64,000 nt of DNA from Stenotrophomonas rhizophila (GTDB lineage: Bacteria; Pseudomonadota; Gammaproteobacteria; Xanthomonadales; Xanthomonadaceae), in the NCBI RefSeq assembly GCF_001704155.1, contig NZ_CP016294.1, forward strand, positions 3,221,501 to 3,285,500, in the 5' to 3' direction. Positions 25,801-32,675 of this stretch are shown piece after piece. The notes below the pieces were generated by a model, which saw only the letters and a list, made by a program, of their open reading frames with translations, was not told where the DNA came from and did not search any database. The position numbers and the translations under genes were made by a program. How positions within the stretch are numbered: position 1 is the stretch's first letter; each line of letters begins with the position of its first letter.

Positions 25801-26367
25801 CAGTGCGTCCTTGATGCGCAGCAGCTCTTCCTTGACCGCATTGCCCACGGTGTCGAGCAGCTCGCGGTTGCGTCCGCTCAGGCTGCCACGTGCGTGGTCC
25901 AGTTCGGCCTCGGTGGCGCTGGCACTGTCCGGCGCGAACGCGAACAGCACGCTTTCATTGATCACCGGCGCGGCGCGCGCCAGGCGGATGTCATTCAGCA
26001 GCGGCAGCAGCACGATCGGGATGTCGCGGTGACCGTTCTGCAGGCGCTCCAGGTAATCGGGCAGCAGCACGCTGCCGCGCATCAGGGTGGCGCAGGCTTC
26101 GTCGCGGTCGGGGACTTCCCCGGCGCCGATGGCATTGGCCAGCTGTTCCATCTCCTCGGCCACCATCGCCGGGGCATACAGCTCGACCATGCGCAGGGTG
26201 CCCTGCACCTGGTGCAGGTAGCCGGCGCAGAAACGCATGCGGCTGCCATCGGCAGGGTCTTCGGCGTAGTACTCGAGCTCGTTGCGCACCTGGCGCAGGG
26301 TCTCGTCCAGCTCCGGCTTCACCCAGCCCAGGGCGGCGTGGCTCATGGCATCGCGCAGCGTGCTCAT
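19861..26367 (-). CDS. chpA: Hybrid chemosensory histidine kinase ChpA (PilL)
   Basis: Central kinase of the Pil-Chp pathway controlling twitching motility and surface sensing. 2168 residues. The N-terminal 400 or so resemble the FimL/ChpA N-terminal domain. Three phosphotransfer domains have clear histidines: His784 (FHTLKGSGRLVG), His957 (VHTMNGAFAM) and His1438 (LHTLKGGARMAG). Long, very acidic linkers separate them. Then come the dimerisation region, the ATPase with EHMLRNSVAHGLE near 1760, a CheW-like domain (about 1890-2030) and a receiver with Asp2094 in LMLLDIEMPRMDGYE. P. aeruginosa ChpA is longer and has more phosphotransfer sites. Follows pilJ; overlaps chpB. Confidence 0.95.
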   Translation of the reverse strand: MSTLRDAMSHAALGWVKPELDETLRQVRNELEYYAEDPADGSRMRFCAGYLHQVQGTLRMVELYAPAMVAEEMEQLANAIGAGEVPDRDEACATLMRGSVLLPDYLERLQNGHRDIPIVLLPLLNDIRLARAAPVINESVLFAFAPDSASATEAELDHARGSLSGRNRELLDTVGNAVKEELLRIKDALDLHLRTGGEPAQLQTQVNELGAVADTLGMMGLGVARGVVVQQRDALRGVVDGQQQIDETLLLDIAGALLYVDASLDDQVAHLGAGGSGEDDPSAAEGRRTVEVLAHEAIANFSAAREHFVAFIETNWNHEQLHEVPRLLGEVAGALRMLDLSTPADYLQGVRQYIAVELIGRQRVPSGRQLDTLADAMASLEYYLEALRERRQGRDDILDITRTSLETLRYWPLPDENAAPVDASAEALPVAPEHVELTGWDTPVVAPVETAVTPAAPAPGDVPSPPLPDFTFEPLPEVAAAAPVAPASKPAPTLVFEASTAPVASDAPQWTLHSEPVRTDDAPTFAHFDPVLAEDASVGTSWQAAPATDIAPIALDGVDATPSDTAAPIATGFDPVAAEHDALELSDEPIEFTFDEPLHNAGDVLSLQIDDAPATDSSELDVQALPAFLQEQAEPVEDEPVEAVAVPAEDLIDARQDEAREDEAAIEATGVGSVAGVQEAVISKIELDDESARFLAELDAAAAQFSTAPAVEAPAVVDAPVAADEPGTIDAGFEDDGENIDQDIRDVFIEEFDEELVNLGNLLPVWRMAPDNMDRLRPIRRVFHTLKGSGRLVGARTLGEFSWKIEGMLNRVLDGSRPASPAVVAMVTQAYEVLPQLNAALRDGSRVSADLQAMQGIADRVAAGEETFHVPLQRPTPAAAPVEPIDVAVADVVQEAAEVEAVEAVEETGGTPANIDEVLREILEAEVEAHHATLQAWLEEAQAAPQPVTDTLLRAVHTMNGAFAMTDVPEITAVTGNAESFIKRSLAADAVPGTEGVEALAAAAVAIRTTMVALQADAPRIPSQAALAERLQALAETLPEARWPALVADDGMDLDGDDADERDAVADADNDAEADASQAAHDVTAHELAALSAQFDERNGYAVADDSTDTGLQQAIVEADALSLVDAGETADDALVVDELTGSDDLSAYFNAELVTPFDAPSSAPVDTTPETVEAPIVEHGLETVELTGADDLSRFYEHTLPDTVEVADAAAAEPSQPLDIVAEEIVAEEIQAEEIQAIELEAVEVEALHDAIESEADAPGTADDSAGYSLDAIEENEDAAVLEDVIPSTPAFGESVELQQALDDGLTIVDGPDAEATADDAPVLGLDARHEALDERDAFAESEAGLSDAEASSPSAPLFELEDAPLSAAIAADEAAAEEEEIDDAGSLDFSVLDRELVDIFVEEGKDLLDHCDGLISELRAAPQDREAIAGLQRDLHTLKGGARMAGINAIGDLGHGIESLLEAVAANRTDIDRSDVHLLERGFDRLHQMLTRTGRHRDVAMPDDLIAAFEARTLGRAEAEDAPAAPAAAVEVSAVVDTAVASAPLSAPVPLEASTDEDTLARPQQEQVRVRADLLDRLVNHAGEVAIYRSRLEQQLGAFRGAMGELDRTNARLRDQLRRLDLETEAQIVARYQREQEQVDHKFDPLELDRFSTLQQLSRALNESAADLGGLQGVLDDLSRQYDVLLQQQSRVSSELQDGLMRARMVPFDGLVPRLRRVVRQAGQDTGKQVHVTLDGTHGELDRNVLDRMVAPLEHMLRNSVAHGLETPEQRRAAGKPEEGEIAIRLRREGSEIVLEVADDGAGLNREAIRRRAEQRGLVEADAVLSDAELDAMIFSPGFSTADQVSQLAGRGVGMDVVHNEVRQLGGSVDIHSVPGKGVTFTLRLPQTLAVTQAVFVQIGETTFAVPVASVSGIGRISRERFESANGGYHYGGEEFALHDLGTLVGQGQARAEGQDQVPLLLVRAGELRAAVAIDQVLGNREIVVKPVGLQIASVPGIYGATITGDGRVVVILDVAPLVRRYQANPLKPIAPAAQATDRQAPLVMVVDDSLTMRKVTGRILERHNFEVAVARDGIEALERLEERVPDLMLLDIEMPRMDGYELATAMRADPRYKGVPIVMITSRSGDKHRQRAFEIGVQRYLGKPYQELDLMRNVYDLLGIARARE

Positions 26368-26461
26368 GCCAGGTCTCCCGGCAGGTGGGCGCGCATGTCG
26401 TGCTGTGCTTTATCGCGATGCATCATCTGCTGATTCCTTCCCTCTCCGCCCTGCCCGCGGC

Positions 26462-28498
26462 TCACGCCGGCAGCTTGAAGTCGGCAACCGAGCGGCGCAG
26501 GTCGGCCGCCAGCTGTGCCAAATGACCGATCGACTCGGCGGTCTGTCCCGCGCCCTGCGAGGTCTGGCCGGTAATCTGACGGATCACGCCCATGGTGCGG
26601 GTGATGTCCGACGCGGCCGACGACTGCTGCTGGGCGGCGATCGAGATGTTCTTGATGAGGTTGTTGAGCGCGTTGGACACGCGTTCGATTTCGGTCAGCG
26701 CCGTGCCGGCATCCTCGGCCAGGCGTGCACCGGACACCACTTCGGCGGTGGTCTGCTCCATCGAGCTGACCGCTTCGTTGGTATCGGCCTGAATGGCCTG
26801 GACCAGGTTCTCGATTCGGCGGGTCGCACCGGAGGTGCGTTCTGCCAGGCGCTGCACTTCGTCGGCCACGACCGCGAAACCGCGGCCGGCTTCACCGGCC
26901 GAGGCCGCCTGCACCGCGGCGTTCAACGCCAGGATGTTGGTCTGCTCGGAAATGTCGTTGATCAGTTCCACGATCGAGCCGATTTCCTGCGAGGACTCGC
27001 CCAGGCGCTTGATGCGCTTGGAGGTTTCCTGGATCTGGTCGCGGATCTGGTCCATGCCCTGGATCGTTTCACGCACCACGCCGGCACCTTCGGCGGCGAT
27101 GACCACCGAGCGCTGTGCCACGTCGGCCGACTCGGCGGAGTTGCGCGACACCTGTTCAATACTCGACGCGATTTCGCCAATGCGGTCCGATGCCGAGGTG
27201 ATCTGGTTGGCCTGGTGGCCCGCCGCTTCGGCCAGCTGCATGGCCGTGGCCTGGGTTTCCTGGGTGGACACGGCGACCTTGGCCGACGTGTCGTTGATGG
27301 TCGTCACCAGGTGGCGCAGTTCGTCCACGGCGTAGTTGATTGCGTCTGCGATGGCGCCGGTCATGTCCTCGGTCACCGAGGCCTTTACGGTCAGGTCGCC
27401 CTCACCCAGCGAGCTGATTTCGTCCAGCAGCCGCATGATGGCCTGCTGGTTGCGGCTGTTGAATTCCACCTGGGTCTGGTAACGCAGTTCCTGTTCGCGC
27501 GAACGGCTGCGCACGGTGCTGCTGACGAAGCCGATGATGGCGATCAGCGACAGTGCGCCGGAGATCACGCCCAGCCAGAAGTTCGGGAACAGGCGGGTAT
27601 CACGCACCGAACCGAACGAGGAGAACGCCTCGAACAGCTTCTTGCTGTCATCCAGCATCTTGGTCGAACCGCCGGTCAGCGCCGCGGCCGAGGACTGCGC
27701 CGAGAACAGCTGGCGCGAGCTGGCCAGGATCGCGTCGGCGTCCTGCTTCATGGTGTCCCACTGCTTCTGCGACTGCTCCAGCGCGGCCAGCGCGGCGGCA
27801 TTGCGGACCGGGGCGATGCCCAGTTCTTCGTTGCCGTTGCGCAGCGCGTCCAGCACCTGGGTGAACACCACCGAGTCGCGGGCCAGCGCGTCGCCCGCGG
27901 CGGCGGCGTTGCCGCCACCGGCGCGCATTTCGGTCACCCGGCGGGCCATCGAGCCCACCACCACGACCTGCTGCAGGGCGTTGTAGACCTGCGACGCCGG
28001 GGCGCCGCTGGCCGACATGGCGCGCACCACTTCGTTCAGCTGGGCCTGCAGGGCAGGCACGCCGTTGACGAAGTTGTTGGCGTTGCCGGCCAGGGCCAGC
28101 ACCGCCGGTTCGCTGGCCACCAGCTGGGCGGCGCTCTTGCCGAGCGGCTCCCAGGTCTGGGTCAGCTGGTTGAGCGGACCGGACACGTTGGCTTCGCTGC
28201 CGTAGCGGCCCTGCAGGCTGCTCACGGTACTTTCGATGCGGGCCTTGGTGTCCTTGAAGGCGGTGAACGCCTGGGCGTTGCCCGAGACCGCTTCACGGCC
28301 CTGGTTGGCCAGCTGCTGGGACAGCACCTGGAGATCGGCCGCGCCGGTACTGGCACCGGCCAGGCGACTGCCCTGCCAGGTGGCCACGCCGGTGTTGACG
28401 CCGAACACGATCATCGACAGGGCCAGCAGGCCCAGCCAGAAATTGGTTCCTACCGTGCCCAGCTTGCCGGCCTTGGCGGTTTCCGAAGAAGTACTCAT
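26462..28498 (-). CDS. pilJ: Type IV pili methyl-accepting chemotaxis protein PilJ
   Basis: Inner-membrane receptor of the Pil-Chp system. 678 residues, with membrane helices at about 20-40 ([15 protein letters not shown]) and 305-328 ([19 protein letters not shown]) enclosing a periplasmic PilJ-type sensor. A HAMP-like region and a cytoplasmic signalling domain follow; its hairpin tip includes [20 protein letters not shown] and [19 protein letters not shown]. In the family the sensor responds to pilus-associated signals. It lies 43 bases after pilI and precedes chpA. Confidence 0.96.
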   Translation of the reverse strand: MSTSSETAKAGKLGTVGTNFWLGLLALSMIVFGVNTGVATWQGSRLAGASTGAADLQVLSQQLANQGREAVSGNAQAFTAFKDTKARIESTVSSLQGRYGSEANVSGPLNQLTQTWEPLGKSAAQLVASEPAVLALAGNANNFVNGVPALQAQLNEVVRAMSASGAPASQVYNALQQVVVVGSMARRVTEMRAGGGNAAAAGDALARDSVVFTQVLDALRNGNEELGIAPVRNAAALAALEQSQKQWDTMKQDADAILASSRQLFSAQSSAAALTGGSTKMLDDSKKLFEAFSSFGSVRDTRLFPNFWLGVISGALSLIAIIGFVSSTVRSRSREQELRYQTQVEFNSRNQQAIMRLLDEISSLGEGDLTVKASVTEDMTGAIADAINYAVDELRHLVTTINDTSAKVAVSTQETQATAMQLAEAAGHQANQITSASDRIGEIASSIEQVSRNSAESADVAQRSVVIAAEGAGVVRETIQGMDQIRDQIQETSKRIKRLGESSQEIGSIVELINDISEQTNILALNAAVQAASAGEAGRGFAVVADEVQRLAERTSGATRRIENLVQAIQADTNEAVSSMEQTTAEVVSGARLAEDAGTALTEIERVSNALNNLIKNISIAAQQQSSAASDITRTMGVIRQITGQTSQGAGQTAESIGHLAQLAADLRRSVADFKLPA

Positions 28499-28541
28499 CG
28501 TTCAACCTCGATCTTCAATGCAGTGAGGCAGGCAGCAGCGT

Positions 28542-29072
28542 TCACGCCGCGGCCTGCCTGAATTCGGGGGTACGCGACAACAGCGAGAGCGAGAACACGC
28601 CCCAGTCGTGGCCGTCGCCATGGAACGCGCGGTCGATGAAATGGGCGTAACGGCCGCTGGCCAGGTCGCCGCTCTCGATGTCCTGGTCCAGCTGGAAGCT
28701 GCGCTGGCCGAACAGTTCATCGATGGTCAGGGCAACGTCGCCGCCGGCCTGCCGCATGATCAGCACCCGCTGGCCTTCCTGCTGCACGGTGCGCTCGCCT
28801 TCCATGAAGTACTTCAGGTCGACCACCGGGAACAGGTTGCCACGCAGGTTGCCCACGCCCAGCAGCCACGGCTGCGCGCCAGGCACCGGGGTGATCGGCG
28901 GCATCGGCACGATTTCGACCACCTCGCGGAAGTCCGAGACCAGGTGGCGCTTGCCGACCCGGTAGCCGACGCCGCGCCACAGGTCCTGGGCGAACTGCCG
29001 CTCGGGCAGCTGCACCGCATGGGCCAGGCTGCGCCGTTCGTAGGCTTCAAGGATGTCGAAGGGAGAACGCAT
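28542..29072 (-). CDS. pilI: CheW-like adaptor PilI
   Basis: 176-residue adaptor joining PilJ to ChpA. CheW fold: YRVGKRHLVSDFREVVEIVP, PWLLGVGNLRGNLFPVVDL (near 88-106, the conserved receptor/kinase contact) and QRVLIMRQAGGDVALTIDEL. Its ATG shares a base with the pilH stop, so the genes are tightly coupled. Confidence 0.94.
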   Translation of the reverse strand: MRSPFDILEAYERRSLAHAVQLPERQFAQDLWRGVGYRVGKRHLVSDFREVVEIVPMPPITPVPGAQPWLLGVGNLRGNLFPVVDLKYFMEGERTVQQEGQRVLIMRQAGGDVALTIDELFGQRSFQLDQDIESGDLASGRYAHFIDRAFHGDGHDWGVFSLSLLSRTPEFRQAAA

Positions 29073-29437
29073 CAGGACACCAGCAGTTCATTGATCTGCG
29101 CGATCAGGTCTTCTTCGCGCGGTGGCTTGACCACATAGGCAGCCGCGCCCTGGCGCAGCCCCCAGGCCTTGTCGGTTTCCATCGCCTTGGTACTCACGAT
29201 GATCACCGGGATGGCCTTGGTCTTCTCATCGCGGTTCAGCGCGCGGGTCGCCTGGAAGCCGCTCATGCCCGGCAGCACCACGTCCATCAGCACGAGCTGC
29301 GGCTGGTGTTCCTGGACGAGCTTGATCCCGTCCTCGGCGTTGCCGGCCTCGAGCACTTCGTGCCCGGCCTTGGTCAACCATTGGATGAACACCGCCCGGT
29401 CGGTCGGTGAGTCCTCGATCAGAACGATTCGAGCCAT
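29072..29437 (-). CDS. pilH: Response regulator PilH (CheY-like)
   Basis: Single receiver domain of 121 residues: acidic pair in VLIEDSPTDRAV, phospho-aspartate near residue 52 in LVLMDVVLPGMSGFQATRAL, the switch threonine/serine in IIVSTKAME, and the lysine in YVVKPPREEDL. In P. aeruginosa PilH opposes PilG and favours pilus retraction. 18 bases after pilG. Confidence 0.93.
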   Translation of the reverse strand: MARIVLIEDSPTDRAVFIQWLTKAGHEVLEAGNAEDGIKLVQEHQPQLVLMDVVLPGMSGFQATRALNRDEKTKAIPVIIVSTKAMETDKAWGLRQGAAAYVVKPPREEDLIAQINELLVS

Positions 29438-29455
29438 TGTGCCTTTCCCCCCTGG

Positions 29456-29857
29456 TCAGGCGTTTACGTATGTGCGGATGGCACCCAGCAGTTCTTCACG
29501 CGTGAAAGGCTTGGTCAGGTACTGCTCCGAGCCCACGATGCGACCGCGCGCCTTGTCGAACAGGCCGTCCTTGGACGACAGCATGATCACTGGCGTGGCC
29601 TTGAACAGCTGGTTGTTCTTGATCAGCGCGCAGGTCTGATACCCGTCGAGACGGGGCATCATGATGTCCACGAAGATGATCTGCGGCTGTGTGTCGGCGA
29701 TCTTCGCCAACGCCTCGAAACCATCGGTCGCGGTCACTACTTCGCAGCCTTCACGCTTGAGCAGCGTTTCGGCCGTTCTGCGGATGGTCTTCGAATCATC
29801 GATGACCATTACCCTGAGCCCTGCGAGTTCCCCACCCGCAGCCATGTTTTCAGTCAT
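29456..29857 (-). CDS. pilG: Response regulator PilG (CheY-like)
   Basis: 133-residue receiver protein: VMVIDDSKTIRRTAETLL, phospho-aspartate in IIFVDIMMPRLDGYQTC, VIMLSSKDG and the lysine in QYLTKPFTREELL. In the family PilG promotes pilus extension and raises cAMP or c-di-GMP output at the leading pole. First gene of the operon; the ATG at 29857 gives a short leader (MTENMAAGGELAG) before the receiver fold and follows GGGGAAAGGTA as ribosome site. Confidence 0.93.
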   Translation of the reverse strand: MTENMAAGGELAGLRVMVIDDSKTIRRTAETLLKREGCEVVTATDGFEALAKIADTQPQIIFVDIMMPRLDGYQTCALIKNNQLFKATPVIMLSSKDGLFDKARGRIVGSEQYLTKPFTREELLGAIRTYVNA

Positions 29858-29915
29858 TACCTTTCCCCGAGCGCGCGACGCTTCTGCTTTGGTCCGGCGC
29901 CGCTGCGAAAGCGTA

Positions 29916-29944
29916 TCTATATCCCACCACGCGGCCGTCATCAA
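29916..29944 (-). promoter_or_regulatory. Candidate promoter of the pilG-chpC operon
   Basis: On the minus strand TTGATG (29939-29944), 17-base spacer, TATAGA (29916-29921). Both boxes match the sigma-70 consensus at four or more positions with ideal spacing. It would give a 5' leader of roughly 50 bases before pilG. Confidence 0.5.
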
Positions 29945-30105
29945 GGGTGTGCTTCCCAAGCCAAGCCGGGAGCGCCCCCCGCGAACCGGCCCGGCCCGGA
30001 ACTGCGCAAAGCGTGAAGACCGCCGGACGCTGCGTTCCGCCGCTCCGGGCAGGCAATACGGGCGCATTGCCGCTACCATCAGCGCCTGCCCGCCAGGTTG
30101 CGACC

Positions 30106-31056
30106 ATGCCGTTGAACGTCATCGTGGTGATGGATGCCATCGCCCATATCAAGATCGCCAAGGACACCACCTTCGCCATGCTGCTGGAAGCCCAGCGCCG
30201 TGGCCATGCCCTGCACTACGTCAGCCCCGGCGGGCTGGCGCTGCGCGACGGGGTGGCGATGGCCCGTACCGCGCCGCTGCAGGTGCGCGACGACAAGCAT
30301 GACTGGTTCACGCTGGGCGAATTCAGCCAGACCACCTTCGGCCCCGGCCAGGTGGTGCTGATGCGCAAGGATCCGCCGGTGGATGCCGAATTCATCTACG
30401 ACACCCAGGTGCTGGGCGTGGCCCAGCAAGCGGGCGCGATGGTGGTGAACGACCCGCAGGGCCTGCGCGACTACAACGAGAAGCTGGCCGCCCTGCTCTT
30501 CCCGCAGTGCTGCCCACCGACCCTGGTCAGCCGCCGCCACGCCGACCTGAAGGCGTTCGTGCTGGAACATGGCCAGGCCGTGCTCAAGCCGCTGGACGGC
30601 ATGGGCGGGCGCTCGATCTTCCGCAGCGGCACCGGTGATCCAAACCTCAACGTGATCCTGGAGACGCTGACCGATGGCGAGCGCAGGCTGACCCTGGCGC
30701 AGAAATTCATCCCCGACATCACCGCCGGCGACAAGCGCATCCTGCTGGTCGACGGAGAGCCGGTGGACTATTGCCTGGCGCGGATTCCGCAGGGCGACGA
30801 GTTCCGCGGCAACCTGGCCGCCGGTGGTCGCGGCGAAGGCCGCCCGCTGAGCGAGCGCGACCGCTGGATCGCCGCCCAGGTTGGGCCGGAAATGAAGCGC
30901 CGTGGCATGCGCTTCGTGGGGTTGGACGTGATCGGTGATTACCTCACCGAGGTCAACGTCACCAGCCCCACCTGTGTGCGCGAACTGGATGCGCAGTTCG
31001 GGCTGAACATCGCCGGCACCCTGTTCGACGCGATCGAGGCCAGCCTGGCGCAATGA
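30106..31056 (+). CDS. gshB: Glutathione synthetase
   Basis: Joins gamma-glutamylcysteine and glycine with ATP. 316 residues, standard length. ATP-grasp features: VLMRKDPPVDAEFIYDTQVL, VLKPLDGMGGRSIFR, KFIPDITAGDKRILLVDGEP, RGNLAAGGRGEGRPLSERD and the metal-binding DYLTEVNVTSPT. It diverges from pilG, the same neighbourhood as in Pseudomonas aeruginosa (tonB3-gshB-pilG), and overlaps tonB by four bases. Confidence 0.96.
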   Translation: MPLNVIVVMDAIAHIKIAKDTTFAMLLEAQRRGHALHYVSPGGLALRDGVAMARTAPLQVRDDKHDWFTLGEFSQTTFGPGQVVLMRKDPPVDAEFIYDTQVLGVAQQAGAMVVNDPQGLRDYNEKLAALLFPQCCPPTLVSRRHADLKAFVLEHGQAVLKPLDGMGGRSIFRSGTGDPNLNVILETLTDGERRLTLAQKFIPDITAGDKRILLVDGEPVDYCLARIPQGDEFRGNLAAGGRGEGRPLSERDRWIAAQVGPEMKRRGMRFVGLDVIGDYLTEVNVTSPTCVRELDAQFGLNIAGTLFDAIEASLAQ

Positions 31057-31940
31057 GTACGGCGGTCGCCCCGATGGTGCCCCTGCAGGCCCGCGAATCG
31101 CAGCGCCTGGGCGCGACCCTGGCGCTGTCGGCGCTGGTGCATGCGCTGCTGATCCTGGGGGTGGGCTTCGCGGTCAGCGACAACGCCGCGCTGGTGCCGA
31201 CCCTGGACGTGATCTTCAGCCAGACCCAAACCCCGCTGACCCCCAGGCAGGCCGACTTCCTGGCCCAGGCCAACCAGCAGGGCGGCGGCGACCACGACAA
31301 GGCGCAGCGCCCGCGTGACAACCAGACCGGGATCGTGCCGCAGCCGCAGGCGGGGCTGTCGCCGGTGCCGCAGCAGCGCCAGGATGCCGCGCGCCCGCCA
31401 CCGCCGCAGGCGCGGGTGGTGGCCAGCCGCAACAGCCCCGACCCGATCGCCGAGGCGCAGCCACAGCCACTGCCGGAGCATCCGCAGCCGGACGCGGCGA
31501 TGACCGCGCGCGAACAGCGCGATGCCGAAATGGCCCGGCTGGCCGCCGAGGTGCACCTGCGTTCGGCGCAGTACGCCAAGCGCCCGAACCGCAAGTTCGT
31601 GTCGGCCAGCACCCGCGAATACGCCTACGCCAATTACCTGCGCGCGTGGGTGGACCGCGCCGAACGCGTGGGCAACCTCAACTACCCCGATGAGGCGCGC
31701 CAGCGCCGGCTGGGCGGCCAGGTGGTGATCACCGTGGGCGTGCGCCGCGATGGCAGCGTGGAAAGCAGCCGGATCCTGCGCAGCAGCGGCACGCCGTTGC
31801 TGGATGAAACCGCGCTGCGGGTGATCCGCCTGGCCCAGCCGTTCCCGCCGCTGCCCAAGACCGATGACGGCGTGGATATCCTGCAGGTCACCCGGACCTG
31901 GGTGTTCCTGCCCGGCGGCGAGCTGCGCGACGACCGGTAA
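31053..31940 (+). CDS. tonB: TonB-family energy transducer
   Basis: 295 residues. A single N-terminal membrane anchor (LALSALVHALLILGVGFAV, about 23-41), then a long proline/glutamine-rich periplasmic spacer, then a C-terminal TonB domain (NLNYPDEARQRRLGGQVVIT and AQPFPPLPKTDDG). TonB proteins pass proton-motive force to outer-membrane receptors. No exbB/exbD is adjacent. The gshB-linked homologue in P. aeruginosa, TonB3, is known for a role in twitching, so a pilus-related role is as plausible as iron uptake. ATGA overlap with gshB. Confidence 0.88.
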   Translation: MSTAVAPMVPLQARESQRLGATLALSALVHALLILGVGFAVSDNAALVPTLDVIFSQTQTPLTPRQADFLAQANQQGGGDHDKAQRPRDNQTGIVPQPQAGLSPVPQQRQDAARPPPPQARVVASRNSPDPIAEAQPQPLPEHPQPDAAMTAREQRDAEMARLAAEVHLRSAQYAKRPNRKFVSASTREYAYANYLRAWVDRAERVGNLNYPDEARQRRLGGQVVITVGVRRDGSVESSRILRSSGTPLLDETALRVIRLAQPFPPLPKTDDGVDILQVTRTWVFLPGGELRDDR

Positions 31941-31965
31941 CGCCGGCTCCGGGCGCTCTGATTGA

Positions 31966-32670
31966 TCAGCGCTGTTTCGCCGCCCGCGCGGCCTGCTGTT
32001 CGACCAGGGTCAAGGCGACGTTGTTGCGCAGGTAAGCCGGTTCAACCAGCTCCGGGGCCATCGCCTCGCCGCGCTCGAACATCGGTACCGCCAGCGCCAG
32101 CAGGTCGGAGGCACGCGGCAATGCCTGCGCGTCGACACCGTCCAGCTGATCGGCAAGCCGCGTGGCCAGCACGCCCTCGGCCGCACCGAAGCCCGTACCG
32201 ACACCGAACCAGCGGCTGCCATCGGGCAGTTCCACGGCCTCCGGCGCACACACCACTTCCTCGCCCTGCAGCTGCCACTGGCCATCCACGCGCACGTGGC
32301 GCGCCGCGTAGACCTCGCCCATGCGCGCATCGATGCTGCTCAGCACGTGGGTGGCTTCAGCCGGCGCGCGCAGCGCCAGCACCTGCAGGGTAGAGACCGG
32401 GATCAACGGGCGATCCAGCGCCAGCGCGATGCCTTGTGCGATGGCAATCGCCAGCCGCACGCCGGTGAACGCGCCCGGCCCCCGCCCCAAAGCAATCGCA
32501 TCCAGCTGCGAGCGCGCCAGCCCGGCCTCGGCCAGCAGTTCCTCGGCCCAGGGCAGGCTCAGTTCCGCATGGCGGCGCGGGGCGATCTCGAAGCGCTCAC
32601 GCACCTGCCCATCCACGTACAGGGCAACGGAGCAGGCTTCGGTGGCGGTTTCAAAGGCGAGCAGTTTCAT
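31966..32670 (-). CDS. tsaB: tRNA threonylcarbamoyladenosine biosynthesis protein TsaB
   Basis: Scaffold of the TsaBDE complex that makes the t6A modification of ANN-decoding tRNAs. 234 residues of the ASKHA fold: LLAFETATEACSVALYVDG at the start, then RRHAELSLPWAEELL, LGRGPGAFTGVRLAIAIAQG (near 65-84) and SSIDARMGEVYAA. It lies 5 bases after the helicase gene on the same strand. Confidence 0.95.
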   Translation of the reverse strand: MKLLAFETATEACSVALYVDGQVRERFEIAPRRHAELSLPWAEELLAEAGLARSQLDAIALGRGPGAFTGVRLAIAIAQGIALALDRPLIPVSTLQVLALRAPAEATHVLSSIDARMGEVYAARHVRVDGQWQLQGEEVVCAPEAVELPDGSRWFGVGTGFGAAEGVLATRLADQLDGVDAQALPRASDLLALAVPMFERGEAMAPELVEPAYLRNNVALTLVEQQAARAAKQR

Positions 32671-32675
32671 GGGGA

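Noticed and set aside
21073..26433. A frame of more than 1700 codons antisense to chpA
   Set aside because: A shadow produced by biased codons of the acidic chpA linkers; the translation is Arg/Gly/Val/Gln low complexity with no domain.
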